Assembly: GCF_947492405.1 (NCBI RefSeq)
Contig: NZ_CANLMP010000003.1
Location: forward strand, 310,001 to 374,000
Direction: 5' to 3'
DNA length: 64,000 bases
From: an uncultured Aquimarina sp.
GTDB lineage: Bacteria; Bacteroidota; Bacteroidia; Flavobacteriales; Flavobacteriaceae
The position numbers and the translations under genes were made by a program. This document shows, piece by piece, positions 17,218 to 26,393 of the stretch (positions are counted from its first letter, which is position 1; the number at the start of each line of letters is the position of its first letter). The notes under the pieces are model-generated. The model did not search any database, was not told where the DNA came from, and worked only from the letters and a program-made list of their open reading frames with translations.

Positions 17218-20200
17218 ATGATTAAGAGAACATCTACGTTAATATTGTTTTTTTGCCTTTTTATGTACACAAGTCTAAGTGTAGCACAAGGTTCGGTTTG
17301 TGCAGATGCAATTGGAGATGATGGTGCTGATCCATTTTGTAGTACTACTGGTATTGTTTTTCCAAATTGTAATAGTGCTAATGCTGATTGTGTAAGTAGT
17401 TCCGAGATTGGTCCTAATTACGGATGTTTGGATACTCAGCCCTTTCCTGCATGGTATTATTTGCAAATAGATGCTACGGGAGCCTTAACTTTTCGTATTT
17501 CTCAATCTTCTAATGAAGATGGGACCGGTAATCAGTTAGATGTAGATTTTATATGTTATGGACCTTTTCCAGATCCTGTTTCTCCTTGTGCGGCTCAATT
17601 AACTGCCGGAAACACGGTAGATTGTAGTTATTTGCCAGACGCTGTCGAAACAATGAATATTCCTGGTGCTACCGCAGGAGAGTTTTATTTAGTATTGATT
17701 ACTAATTTTTCTCAATCACCAGGTTTTATCAATTTCGAGCAAACTGGTGGAACCGGTTCTACAGATTGTTCCATATTAGATGCTGCGCTTGGACCAAATC
17801 AAGATATCTGTGGATCTGATCCGGTAATTTTGGACGGAGAGTCAGATGGAGCTGTGCGTTACGAATGGTCCGTTTTCAATGAAACAACAATGGTGTTTGA
17901 TATTATTTCTGGAGAGACAAGTCCAACATATACGGTAACTACTTCAGGAAGGTATCAGTTGTTAATCGAAGATATAGATGGAAATACAGAAACTGATGAG
18001 ATAGTAATTACTTTTTATCCTGAACCAGTGATTGCTAGTGCTCCAATGGATTTAACGGCATGTGATGATGATGGAAATGGTTTTGATACTTTTGATCTTA
18101 CTCAGAATTCATTTCTTATTATAGGAACTCAGGATCCTACCGAGTTTACAGTGACATATCATTTGACTCAAACGGATGCAGAGAATTATAGAGGTACTGC
18201 AACCGATAATATTATTGCTGATCCGGATACCTTTGTCAATACTGTTGCGGACCAAACAATATGGGCTAGAATTGGTGGGACGAATCAGATATGCTTCGAG
18301 GTAACATCTTTTGTGTTAAGAGTATATCAGAACCCAATAGCAAATGTACCAATGGATATAGAGTTATGTGATAATGATCTCGATGGTAGTGATACTAATG
18401 GAGTGGTGGAGTTTGATCTTTCTAATGCTATAGCAGAAGTGTTTGGGACACAAAACACTACTGATTTTGCTGTTTCTCTTTATGAGTCTCAAGTCGATGC
18501 TGATGCAGGGGTTTTGGGAACAGAATTACCTAATAATTATACCAACACATCTAATCCACAAGTCATATATGCAAGGATAGAAAATGTATCGGAACGAAGT
18601 TGTTATGAGACTACAAGTTTTCAGTTAATTGTTAATCCTCTTCCTGTGGTTTCTCCGGTAGTTTCTTTGTTACAGTGTGATGATGATACAGATGGTATTT
18701 CCTTATTTAATTTGTCTGAAGCGAATATTTTAATTTCTACAAACTCTGCAAACGAAACTTTTACATATTACTTAACGGAAATTGCCGCAATTAATGAAGA
18801 CGTAACGAATCAAATTGTAGATTTTACAGTGTATCCTAATCCTATACCTATAAATAGTACAGTTTTCTCTAGGGTAGAAACTAACGACGGTTGTTTTCGA
18901 ACTGCTCAAATTGATTTGGTAGTTTCTGCTACTCAAATTCCTGCTAGTTTTAATCTTATATATAACGAATGTGATACTGTTGATATAGATAATGATGACG
19001 CTAATGGAATTGCAACTTTTGATTTTAGTAACGCTACAAATCAAGTGGAAGCATTGTATCCGCCTGGTCAAAATTTAGTTGTTACCTATTATGAAAATTT
19101 AGCAGATGCATTAGCAGAAGAAAATGAGATTGTTGATCCTTCGAACCACAGAAATGATGCATCTCCTTTTATTCAGGATTTATATATAAGAGTAGATGAT
19201 GGAACTGATAATGAATGTTTAGGTCTTGGGCAGCATATACGATTAGAAGTAGATCCATTACCTTTAAATAACCCAGTATCTGATTTTGTTCTATGTAGTG
19301 ATGATCCTAATAGAGCAACATTTGATTTAACAGAGAAAGATTCTGAAGTAATTGGAACACAAACTGAAGAGTTGTTGATAAGTTATCATAGAACAGAAGC
19401 CGAAGCAAATAGTAATTCTGGAGCTATTGTAGGAGTATTTACAAACCAAACGAATCCTCAAACGATATGGGTTCGTGTTCAATTCGATGAAAATAGTAAT
19501 GGCGTTGGAGATGCCGGTGAGTGTTTTAGATCTACGATTTCTTTTGATTTACAAGTGCTTCATAATCCAGAATTAACCAATCCAGATCCTATTACGCTAT
19601 GTAGCGATCAGGTAAATACAGTATATGATTTAACGGTAAGAGAAGGTCAGATTGCAGGTAGCGCTACAAATATTACATTTACTTATTACGAATCTCAGGC
19701 TGATGTAGATATAGATAATGCTATTGCTAATCCAGTTGCTTATACTAATACTATATTAGTAAGAGATGTTATAGTTGTCGGTAGGGATAATGACAATGGT
19801 TGTGTTTCCAATGTTACGCTCCAATTGCAGACTATTTTGTATGATGATTTTAATCTAACTCCAAATGCATTAGAAACCTGTGAGTTGGATGAAGCTGGTA
19901 TCGGAATTTTTGATCTTACAGAGGCAACACAAGATATTCTTAATTTAAATGATGCTGACGCTTCAAATGATTTAAATGCTGCTGATTATAATATTCAATA
20001 CTACGAGAATGCAGAGGATGCTCAATCAGGTAATACAATCACGATAGCATCTCCTTTGTCATTTCAGAATACACAAGAGTTTAATCAAACAGTTTATGTT
20101 CGTCTTGATCCTCTGGCAAATGGTAATGATTGTTTTAGGGTAATTTCAGTTCAATTGATAGTTAATGAATTACCAGATTTTATGCTAGCAGAGGAGTATG

Positions 20201-20943
20201 TTATTTGTCTTGAAAATGATGGGACTATTATTAATTTAATGCCAACGGATGTAATTGATACAGGCTTGGATGATACTATTTATAGTTTTCAATGGTATGT
20301 AGGGATTGCTACAACAGCGGGAAATGAAATTCCTGGTGAAACAGGATCAATATATAACCCTAATGCATCAGGTCAATATTCTGTTTTAGTGACAAATATC
20401 CAAACTACTTGCGTTTCATCAGCATCAACAGTAGTTATAGAATCATATCCTCCACAACAAGAAGATTTTACTGCAGAGTTGGTCTCTGGTGCTTTTTCTG
20501 ACAATGCTACTGTCGAGGTGATGGTCGGAGTCGATGCAATTGGAGAGTATGAATATAGATTGGATAATGGTGATTGGCAAACTTCTCCAATATTTACAAG
20601 AGTTTCAAGAGGAGAACATATTATATATGTTAGAGATGTCCATATGTGTTCTGAAATAGAACTTCCCGTAGAGTTTGTAGTTGATTACCCAAGGTATTTT
20701 ACGCCTAATGGAGATGGTTTTCATGAAACCTGGGGGATAGTAGGTAATGATAATGTTCAGATTAATGGTATCCAGATTTTCAATCGATTCGGAAAATTAC
20801 TAAAAGATCTTGGAGCTCTTGGTGAATGGGATGGGACCTATAACGGAAATCTACTCCCTTCTAATGAATATTGGTTTAAAGTTAAGTATACGGAAAGCGG
20901 AGTTATGAAACAATTTAATGCTAGTTTTTCATTAATTAGATAA
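17218..20943 (+). CDS. Large repeat-containing adhesin-like protein with T9SS type B domain
   Basis: 1241 residues from the ATG at 17218; a TTG two codons upstream is less likely. After a signal peptide (MIKRTSTLILFFCLFMYTSL...) the N-terminal domain matches that of the previous gene (PFCSTTGIVFPN, PAWYYLQIDATGALTFRI). An Ig-like domain follows, then seven repeats of about 100-130 residues, each opening with a Cys-Asp/Asn-rich turn and a Phe-Asp-Leu strand (CDDDGNGFDTFDL, CDNDLDGSDTNGVVEFDL, CDDDTDGISLFNL and so on) and containing a TYYxxxxDA-like segment. The last 85 residues (YPRYFTPNGDGFHETWGI...FSLIR) are the type B sorting domain. Repeats have diverged at the base level. The protein is probably a surface adhesin or matrix protein. 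Confidence 0.88.
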   Translation: MIKRTSTLILFFCLFMYTSLSVAQGSVCADAIGDDGADPFCSTTGIVFPNCNSANADCVSSSEIGPNYGCLDTQPFPAWYYLQIDATGALTFRISQSSNEDGTGNQLDVDFICYGPFPDPVSPCAAQLTAGNTVDCSYLPDAVETMNIPGATAGEFYLVLITNFSQSPGFINFEQTGGTGSTDCSILDAALGPNQDICGSDPVILDGESDGAVRYEWSVFNETTMVFDIISGETSPTYTVTTSGRYQLLIEDIDGNTETDEIVITFYPEPVIASAPMDLTACDDDGNGFDTFDLTQNSFLIIGTQDPTEFTVTYHLTQTDAENYRGTATDNIIADPDTFVNTVADQTIWARIGGTNQICFEVTSFVLRVYQNPIANVPMDIELCDNDLDGSDTNGVVEFDLSNAIAEVFGTQNTTDFAVSLYESQVDADAGVLGTELPNNYTNTSNPQVIYARIENVSERSCYETTSFQLIVNPLPVVSPVVSLLQCDDDTDGISLFNLSEANILISTNSANETFTYYLTEIAAINEDVTNQIVDFTVYPNPIPINSTVFSRVETNDGCFRTAQIDLVVSATQIPASFNLIYNECDTVDIDNDDANGIATFDFSNATNQVEALYPPGQNLVVTYYENLADALAEENEIVDPSNHRNDASPFIQDLYIRVDDGTDNECLGLGQHIRLEVDPLPLNNPVSDFVLCSDDPNRATFDLTEKDSEVIGTQTEELLISYHRTEAEANSNSGAIVGVFTNQTNPQTIWVRVQFDENSNGVGDAGECFRSTISFDLQVLHNPELTNPDPITLCSDQVNTVYDLTVREGQIAGSATNITFTYYESQADVDIDNAIANPVAYTNTILVRDVIVVGRDNDNGCVSNVTLQLQTILYDDFNLTPNALETCELDEAGIGIFDLTEATQDILNLNDADASNDLNAADYNIQYYENAEDAQSGNTITIASPLSFQNTQEFNQTVYVRLDPLANGNDCFRVISVQLIVNELPDFMLAEEYVICLENDGTIINLMPTDVIDTGLDDTIYSFQWYVGIATTAGNEIPGETGSIYNPNASGQYSVLVTNIQTTCVSSASTVVIESYPPQQEDFTAELVSGAFSDNATVEVMVGVDAIGEYEYRLDNGDWQTSPIFTRVSRGEHIIYVRDVHMCSEIELPVEFVVDYPRYFTPNGDGFHETWGIVGNDNVQINGIQIFNRFGKLLKDLGALGEWDGTYNGNLLPSNEYWFKVKYTESGVMKQFNASFSLIR

Positions 20944-20980
20944 AAAAAGGAGTTGAATACTACTATTCAACTCCTTTTTT
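20943..20980. terminator. Bidirectional terminator after the large T9SS protein gene
   Basis: A 17-bp stem (arms 20943-20959 and 20964-20980, core GGAGTTGAATA) with loop CTAC is flanked by A and T runs and sits between convergent genes. Confidence 0.9.
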
Positions 20981-20995
20981 TATTGCGACTTTGTT

Positions 20996-22528
20996 TTATA
21001 AATTTAAACCTAATGTAAAGGTAAGGTTGTCTCGGTAACTATCTATTGAGGTGAAATTGGTAAAAGAAGAATTAGTATAAAATTCCTGATTACGCTCTTG
21101 TTCAGAATAGTCGTAGGCGATATCAAATTTTAATTTTCCAAAATTATAACCTATTCCTAATGATAATCCTGTTCTTTCTCCAAGTATAGATTCGTTTTTG
21201 TAGGGACTTTCTTCATAGCTATAACCCCCTCTAAAGCTCCAATTTCCATTTCTTAATTCTCCACCGATTCTAAGTGTGGAGGCACCTTGTAGAGTGTTAT
21301 CTATTTGTCTGTTTAAATCTGAAAAATTATCAAATCCATCAGAATCAAATTCCGTAGATGAATAATCTTTATAAGAGTAGTCTAAACTAATTAATCCTCG
21401 TTTTCCAAACAATACAGCAATACTTCCAGTTGCTCTTGCTGGAGTGCGTAGTTGGTACTCTGGGAAAACGTTAATGACATTAGGATTTACTAATTCTCTG
21501 CCGTTAGCATTGCTAAAAGTTTCTACACGTTGTGTTGTTTCTTCTTCGATATAATACCAGGTTGGTGATTCGAAAGAAGCACCAAGTCTAAGTATATTGG
21601 ATACCTTTACAATACCTCCGATTTGTGCAGAGAAACCAGCTCCAATTGTAGATAAACGATTTGTAAATAATATTTCATTAATAGAACTCGCTGAAATATT
21701 ATTTCCTTCAAAGAATTCTGTCACTCTATCATAATTAATAAAATGAGAATTTAGATTAACTCCAATATAGAATCGATCATGTATTTGTGCTCCACCATTT
21801 ATAGTAAACTTTCCATTGAGTCCCGTGCTTTCATAATAATAGTCCTGAGCATATGGAAAAGCGTCAGAACTTAGATCAACTGATGCTACATTTGAGAGAT
21901 ATGTAATGCTATTTGGATCTGAGGGATCAGTAGCTTCAATTATAAGTGATTCACGTCCTAAAAAGGCCTGCTGAACGCCATATCCTTCTGTTTCTCCCAG
22001 AAAATTATAAAGTTCATCAACACTTTCTCCTGATCTTCTGGTTAATAAATCTAAAGGGATACCTTGAGCTTCTGATAGGAAATAGGAATCTATGGAATTA
22101 TTACTTCTTCCGAATGCAAAAAACTCATCAGCATAGTCCGTAGTTTGGTCATACGCTATACTTAATGATAGTTTATTGAATTTAGAAGATTCACTCTGGT
22201 TGTTATACACAAAAACAGCTCCAATTTGATTAAAGTTAAAGTTAGAAGATGAAGTTTCGCTAAAACCATTGAAATAACTAGCGTCGTTCTGAATATTTGA
22301 GGTCGAAAGTGTAATTGAGCCAGAAGAATTTAGAAATACTGCAGAACCTGCAGGGTTTATCTGTAGTGCAGACATGTCTCCTCCTAAAGCTCCAAATGCT
22401 CCACTCATACCTCTAAAACGTGCAGTTCCTAAAATATCCTGTTGAGAATATCTTACAGCGTCTGTAATGTCCTGAGCGTGTAAAAAAGACATAAATGACA
22501 GACCAATTAATAAAAATATCTTCTTCAT
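20996..22528 (-). CDS. OMPP1/FadL/TodX family outer-membrane protein
   Basis: 510 residues. A signal peptide (MKKIFLLIGLSFMSFLHAQ) is followed by the family N-terminus DITDAVRYSQQDILGTARF, then RGMSGAFGALGGDMSALQIN and PAGSAVF, which corresponds to the FadL hatch region. The rest alternates like a 14-strand beta-barrel and ends in an aromatic/hydrophobic strand (NLTFTLGLNL). FadL relatives pass hydrophobic compounds across the outer membrane; the substrate is unknown. Its neighbours (Arg/Ser-rich lipoprotein, proS) match an arrangement I recall as common in Flavobacteriaceae. Confidence 0.88.
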   Translation of the reverse strand: MKKIFLLIGLSFMSFLHAQDITDAVRYSQQDILGTARFRGMSGAFGALGGDMSALQINPAGSAVFLNSSGSITLSTSNIQNDASYFNGFSETSSSNFNFNQIGAVFVYNNQSESSKFNKLSLSIAYDQTTDYADEFFAFGRSNNSIDSYFLSEAQGIPLDLLTRRSGESVDELYNFLGETEGYGVQQAFLGRESLIIEATDPSDPNSITYLSNVASVDLSSDAFPYAQDYYYESTGLNGKFTINGGAQIHDRFYIGVNLNSHFINYDRVTEFFEGNNISASSINEILFTNRLSTIGAGFSAQIGGIVKVSNILRLGASFESPTWYYIEEETTQRVETFSNANGRELVNPNVINVFPEYQLRTPARATGSIAVLFGKRGLISLDYSYKDYSSTEFDSDGFDNFSDLNRQIDNTLQGASTLRIGGELRNGNWSFRGGYSYEESPYKNESILGERTGLSLGIGYNFGKLKFDIAYDYSEQERNQEFYTNSSFTNFTSIDSYRDNLTFTLGLNL

Positions 22529-22582
22529 ATATTTATTTTCGATATTATAGTATCTATTTACTAATTACAAAAGAGTTTACCA

Positions 22583-22629
22583 ATTTAGATAGTTATTTAA
22601 TCCTGTTTGGGTTTAATAACTATCTAAAT
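22583..22629 (-). terminator. Hairpin downstream of the Arg/Ser-rich lipoprotein gene
   Basis: A perfect 15-bp stem (ATTTAGATAGTTATT at 22583-22597 with its complement at 22615-22629) with a 17-base loop. On the minus strand it is followed by a T-containing but imperfect tract. It lies about 160 bases after the lipoprotein stop and 55 bases before the OMPP1 start, so it is either a terminator or a leader structure. Confidence 0.55.
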
Positions 22630-22788
22630 CGAATAAGTTGTATCAATTATTGTTTTTTGTGAAATACTAATCACCTTAAAAATAGTAAGACATTTGACAA
22701 TGGTATATGATAATAGTCAGTCCTAATTGTCCAAATTATATTTTTTAGGTTTAAGTAGTAACGATCTTAGTAGGTGTTACTTAGTATT

Positions 22789-23841
22789 TTAACCTCTTCC
22801 TCCGCGACTTCTTCCGCGGCTACCTCCTGATCTAGATCCACTACTACGACTGGAACCACGACTTCTAATAGAGCTGCCTGAACTTCTACTTCTGCTTGAT
22901 CGAGAATAACTTCGAGTTCCAGAACTGCTTCTTGATCTACTTCCGTTATTGATTCTTGTGCCACTTCTGCTAGAAGAACCGGATCTTGAACGAGAATATA
23001 TGTTATTGTTACGTGATCTTGTTCCATTCGAGTAAGAGGAAGATCTTGTTCTTCTGTTGTTATCAGCAGATATTCTTCTTCTGTTATTGTAAGAACTTCG
23101 GTTGTTATAGGAACGGCTACGAGATCTGTTATTGTAGGAGCTGCGATTTCTGTAATTACTCGCATATGCATTTCTATAACCTCTATTTCTATATCCTCTG
23201 TTATATGCAATTCTGTTCCTTCCATAGAACCCAAAGCCATTGTTGTAATAAGGAGGACACCAAAATCCACCACCATACCAATAAGGATTTCCCCATCCGA
23301 AGCCAGCGTTCCAGCCCCATCCGGCATTCCAACCCCATCCAGCATTCCAGCCTAGACCAAATCCAGGACCCCAACCAGCGTTCCAGCCCCAGTTATTCCA
23401 TCCCCAGCCAATTCCAGGTCCCCAAGCATTCCATCCCCAGTTGTTCCAACCATTATCAATAATTGTTATAGAAACTTCATCGCTATTGCTACCCCAAGCA
23501 GGTCGCCCACCTTCATAATTTTGAGCAACTTTTGTGGTGTCAGATGGATCGTAATTTTCACTAGAATAAGAATCCACATCCGTAAAAATAGCATCCTGCT
23601 CAATTGCGTTATCAATCTGAGCTGATTTTTCTGAGAAATAATTAGAGTAATAATTAGAAGTCGTCCCAGTTTCTGTTCTGGTAGGTTGAGGTTCGTAATT
23701 TCTTTGGCTTCTTGCTTCACCGTAAATGCCATCATCATAAGATACATAGTCATATGAACCACAAGATGTCAACATAAGTAGAGAGGCTGCTAGAAAAATC
23801 CCAACAGTACCTTTTTTTTGAAAATAAATTTTAAGTCGCAT
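22789..23841 (-). CDS. Lipoprotein with Trp/Gly-rich repeats and Arg/Ser-rich tail
   Basis: 350 residues. The signal MRLKIYFQKKGTVGIFLAASLLMLTSC carries a clear lipobox (MLTSC). Residues 28-125 are polar. A Trp-Gly-Asn repeat region of about 70 residues follows (units such as GWNAGWGWNAGWG). Then comes a tail of about 140 residues made almost only of Arg, Ser, Asn, Tyr and Gly (RNRSSYNNRSRSRSYNN). Similar proteins in Flavobacteriaceae are sometimes labelled vitellogenin-like; no enzymatic function is suggested. The strongly basic tail could bind acidic lipids, polysaccharide or nucleic acid at the cell surface. Long frames on both strands here are by-products of the low-complexity sequence. 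It is divergent from proS with abutting -7 boxes. Confidence 0.85.
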   Translation of the reverse strand: MRLKIYFQKKGTVGIFLAASLLMLTSCGSYDYVSYDDGIYGEARSQRNYEPQPTRTETGTTSNYYSNYFSEKSAQIDNAIEQDAIFTDVDSYSSENYDPSDTTKVAQNYEGGRPAWGSNSDEVSITIIDNGWNNWGWNAWGPGIGWGWNNWGWNAGWGPGFGLGWNAGWGWNAGWGWNAGFGWGNPYWYGGGFWCPPYYNNGFGFYGRNRIAYNRGYRNRGYRNAYASNYRNRSSYNNRSRSRSYNNRSSYNNRRRISADNNRRTRSSSYSNGTRSRNNNIYSRSRSGSSSRSGTRINNGSRSRSSSGTRSYSRSSRSRSSGSSIRSRGSSRSSGSRSGGSRGRSRGGRG

Positions 23842-23855
23842 ATCTCCTTATTTTA

Positions 23856-23886
23856 TTGTTGAACAATACAAATTTAGTTAGTTTTG
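23856..23886 (+). promoter_or_regulatory. Promoter of proS
   Basis: TTG at 23856-23858, a 20-base spacer, then TAGTTTTG at 23879-23886 followed by C. The ATG at 23941 leaves a leader of about 50 bases. Confidence 0.7.
23869..23876 (-). promoter_or_regulatory. Promoter -7 box of the Arg/Ser-rich lipoprotein gene
   Basis: TAAATTTG on the minus strand, 28 bases before the lipoprotein ATG. Only two bases separate it from the proS -7 box on the other strand. Confidence 0.6.
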
Positions 23887-23940
23887 CGCTAACTATTTTT
23901 TATTTAACAAAGTCACAACATTTGTGCCAAATAGCAGGTT

Positions 23941-25419
23941 ATGAGCAAAAATCTAACGAAACGTAGTGAGGATTATTCTAAATGGTATAACGAATTGGTC
24001 GTAAAGGCTGATTTAGCTGAGAATTCGGCGGTAAGAGGGTGTATGGTAATTAAGCCCTATGGATATGCAATTTGGGAGAAAATGCAGGCCGAATTAGATC
24101 GAAAATTTAAGGAAACAGGTCATCAAAATGCATATTTTCCTCTATTTGTTCCTAAAAGTCTGTTTGAAGCTGAGGAAAAAAATGCAGAAGGCTTTGCAAA
24201 AGAATGTGCAGTAGTGACTCATTATAGATTAAAAACTGATCCGGAGGATGCTTCAAAATTAGTGGTGGATCCAAAAGCTAAGTTGGAGGAAGAACTAATT
24301 GTGCGTCCTACTTCCGAGGCAATTATTTGGAATACTTACAAAGGTTGGGTTCAATCATATAGAGATCTGCCTATTTTGATAAACCAATGGGCGAATGTAG
24401 TGAGATGGGAGATGAGAACACGCTTGTTTTTAAGAACTGCTGAGTTTTTATGGCAAGAAGGTCATACAGCTCACGAAACAAGACAAGAAGCAATAGCAGA
24501 AACCGAACAAATGAATAATGTATACGCTGACTTTGTAGAAAATTTCATGGCTATTCCTGTTGTTAAAGGTAGAAAAACAGAAAGTGAACGTTTTGCAGGA
24601 GCAGAAGATACATATTGTATAGAGGCATTGATGCAAGATGGTAAAGCATTACAAGCAGGGACGTCACATTTTTTAGGACAGAATTTTGCAAAAGCATTTG
24701 ATGTGAAATTTACTTCTAAAGAAGGAAAACTTGATTATGTTTGGGCTACATCTTGGGGGGTTTCAACCAGATTGATGGGAGCTTTGATTATGACACATAG
24801 TGATGATAAAGGATTGGTTTTACCTCCTAATCTTGCTCCAATACAAGTTGTTATTGTGCCTATATATAAAGGAGAAGAGCAATTGAGTCAAATTTCTGAA
24901 GTTGCTAATGAGTTGGTTAGTGATTTAAGAGTAAAAGGAATCTCTGTGAAATTTGATAACAGAGATACTTATAGACCAGGAGCAAAGTTTGCGCAATATG
25001 AATTACAAGGAGTTCCTTTGCGAATAGCAATTGGTCCTAAGGATTTAGAAAAAGGAACTGTAGAATTAGCACGTCGTGATACTTTGTCGAAACAATTTGT
25101 AAATAAAGATGAGGTTGTAAGTACTATCGAGTCTTTACTTGTTGAAATACAAAATAGTTTACATAAGAAAGCTACGGAATATAGAGATGATCATATTACA
25201 GAAGTAGCTACTTTTGACGAATTTAAAGACGTTTTAGAGAATAAAGGAGGATTTATATCAGCTCATTGGGATGGTACTATAGAAACTGAGCAAAAGATAA
25301 AAGAGTTGACTAAAGCGACTATACGCTGCATTCCTTTTGATGCTAAAGAAGAAAATGGGAGCTGTGTATACAGTGGTAAACCCTCTAAAGTGAGGGTGTT
25401 ATTTGCTAAAGCATATTAA
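23941..25419 (+). CDS. proS: Prolyl-tRNA synthetase (archaeal/eukaryote-like type)
   Basis: 492 residues, class II synthetase charging tRNA-Pro. The short form without the bacterial insertion domain is seen: it begins [20 protein letters not shown], a signature of the archaeal-type enzyme. Motif 2 region [12 protein letters not shown] and [18 protein letters not shown] are present, as is motif 3 ([21 protein letters not shown]). An anticodon-binding domain follows from about residue 295 and a C-terminal domain ends [10 protein letters not shown]. The enzyme type is usual in Bacteroidota. It is followed by the tRNA-Glu pair and rpsT. Confidence 0.95.
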   Translation: MSKNLTKRSEDYSKWYNELVVKADLAENSAVRGCMVIKPYGYAIWEKMQAELDRKFKETGHQNAYFPLFVPKSLFEAEEKNAEGFAKECAVVTHYRLKTDPEDASKLVVDPKAKLEEELIVRPTSEAIIWNTYKGWVQSYRDLPILINQWANVVRWEMRTRLFLRTAEFLWQEGHTAHETRQEAIAETEQMNNVYADFVENFMAIPVVKGRKTESERFAGAEDTYCIEALMQDGKALQAGTSHFLGQNFAKAFDVKFTSKEGKLDYVWATSWGVSTRLMGALIMTHSDDKGLVLPPNLAPIQVVIVPIYKGEEQLSQISEVANELVSDLRVKGISVKFDNRDTYRPGAKFAQYELQGVPLRIAIGPKDLEKGTVELARRDTLSKQFVNKDEVVSTIESLLVEIQNSLHKKATEYRDDHITEVATFDEFKDVLENKGGFISAHWDGTIETEQKIKELTKATIRCIPFDAKEENGSCVYSGKPSKVRVLFAKAY

Positions 25420-25444
25420 GTTTTAGAAAAAAATAAAATAACTC

Positions 25445-25474
25445 TTGCGCCATTAAAAAATAGTTGTATTTTTG
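25445..25474 (+). promoter_or_regulatory. Promoter of the first tRNA-Glu gene
   Basis: TTG at 25445-25447, exactly 19 bases, then TATTTTTG at 25467-25474. This is an ideal Bacteroidota promoter 25 bases before the tRNA. Confidence 0.85.
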
Positions 25475-25499
25475 CATCCGCAATTAGACAAACAACTAT

Positions 25500-25571
25500 G
25501 GCCCGTTCGTCTATCGGCTAGGACGCCAGGTTTTCATCCTGGTAAGAGGGGTTCGATTCCCCTACGGGCTA
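25500..25571 (+). tRNA. tRNA-Glu (anticodon TTC)
   Basis: A full cloverleaf: acceptor arms GGCCCGT/ACGGGCT (first pair G-T), D arm, anticodon stem CCAGG/CCTGG with loop TTTTCAT (anticodon TTC at 25533-25535), and T arm GGGG-TTCGATT-CCCC. The CCA end is not encoded. The sequence is identical to the copy at 25641. Confidence 0.97.
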
Positions 25572-25587
25572 CGAATTAAAAAATTAA

Positions 25588-25618
25588 TTGCAAGTTTAGA
25601 GTGAAAGCTATAAATTTG
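25588..25618 (+). promoter_or_regulatory. Promoter of the second tRNA-Glu gene
   Basis: TTG at 25588-25590, 20 bases, then TAAATTTG at 25611-25618, located in the spacer between the two tRNA genes. The second copy can therefore be transcribed independently. Confidence 0.7.
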
Positions 25619-25640
25619 CAATCCTTGTAAAAGGAAAAAA

Positions 25641-25712
25641 GGCCCGTTCGTCTATCGGCTAGGACGCCAGGTTTTCATCCTGGTAAGAGGGGTTCGATTC
25701 CCCTACGGGCTA
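25641..25712 (+). tRNA. tRNA-Glu (anticodon TTC), second identical copy
   Basis: Identical in all 72 bases to the tRNA at 25500, with anticodon TTC at 25674-25676. The spacer between the copies is 69 bases. No CCA is encoded. Confidence 0.97.
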
Positions 25713-25747
25713 CGAATTTTATAGTAAAGAAATTTAACAAAGAAAAG

Positions 25748-25996
25748 ATGGCAAATCATAAGTCAGCATTAAAGAGAATTAGAAATAGTGAGACAAAGCG
25801 TCTTAGAAACAAATATCAGCATAAAACTACACGTAATGCTATCAAGAAATTACGTGAAGCTGATAAGAAAGAGGCTGAGACTTTGTTTCCTTCTGTAGTT
25901 TCTATGATTGATAGATTAGCAAAGCGTAATATTATACATGATAATAAAGCTGCTAACCTAAAATCTAAGCTAGCTAAGCACGTAGCGGCTCTTTAA
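25748..25996 (+). CDS. rpsT: Ribosomal protein bS20
   Basis: 82 residues, small-subunit protein that binds 16S rRNA. The start [21 protein letters not shown] and the basic helical composition are typical of bS20, and the length is normal. It lies 35 bases after the second tRNA-Glu, with no obvious promoter of its own, so read-through from the tRNA promoters is likely. A strong terminator follows. Confidence 0.96.
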   Translation: MANHKSALKRIRNSETKRLRNKYQHKTTRNAIKKLREADKKEAETLFPSVVSMIDRLAKRNIIHDNKAANLKSKLAKHVAAL

Positions 25997-26020
25997 ATAA
26001 AAGAGTTTTATAATATATTG

Positions 26021-26056
26021 AAAAGCTTCTTCACTTTAGTGAAGAGGCTTTTTTTG
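26021..26056 (+). terminator. Terminator of rpsT
   Basis: Stem AAAAGCTTCTTCAC with GTGAAGAGGCTTTT (one T-G pair), loop TTTA, followed by a T run. Confidence 0.88.
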
Positions 26057-26318
26057 TTTTAGTGTTTTAAAGTTGATTTGCTTTCCTGTCTATTGTATTC
26101 TATAGACGGTTAGTTAATACGATACTTTAAAAGCAAATCTTTTTGTTATAAAATTTTAGTCAATTTTCCTAAATCGATGAGACTTTTAATAAAGCCTCTC
26201 TGAATTGCAATCTTTAATTTTGGTTTAGTTATTTAGAACTAGAATTTTTAAAAAAAAGTTATAAGGATAATTTTAGATCATATGACTTAGTTACTAATCC
26301 AGTTCTATTTAAAGCTAA

Positions 26319-26336
26319 AAATTCTGATCAGAATTT
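26319..26336. repeat. 18-bp palindrome upstream of the Cys-rich lipoprotein gene
   Basis: AAATTCTGATCAGAATTT is a perfect palindrome 57 bases before the ATG. Its half-site ATTCTGA recurs in the palindrome at 2281-2312 with a different spacing. Confidence 0.5.
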
Positions 26337-26393
26337 ATCACTAATTCATTTATAAACTCCTTGAGAGGAGTTTTAATTCTTAAAACCTATATT

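Larger units (their letters stand above)
25997..26393 (+). other. Intergenic region after rpsT
   Basis: About 400 AT-rich bases. It contains the rpsT terminator (26021-26056), an 18-bp palindrome at 26319-26336 and a 7-bp hairpin (AAACTCC/GGAGTTT at 26354-26360 and 26367-26373) about 20 bases before the next start. No gene is seen. Confidence 0.6.

Noticed and set aside
18050..20200. Tandem DNA repeats suspected in the long T9SS gene
   Set aside because: The repeats are visible only at protein level; the DNA copies have diverged too far to be a recent tandem array.
23290..23450. Short direct repeats suspected to be a CRISPR or satellite array
   Set aside because: They encode the Trp-Gly-Asn repeats of the lipoprotein in frame; no spacers of constant size.
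22767..23462. Long open frames in other frames and on the plus strand across the Arg/Ser-rich lipoprotein gene
   Set aside because: They arise from the repetitive codons of the real gene; they lack starts, promoters and protein-like composition.
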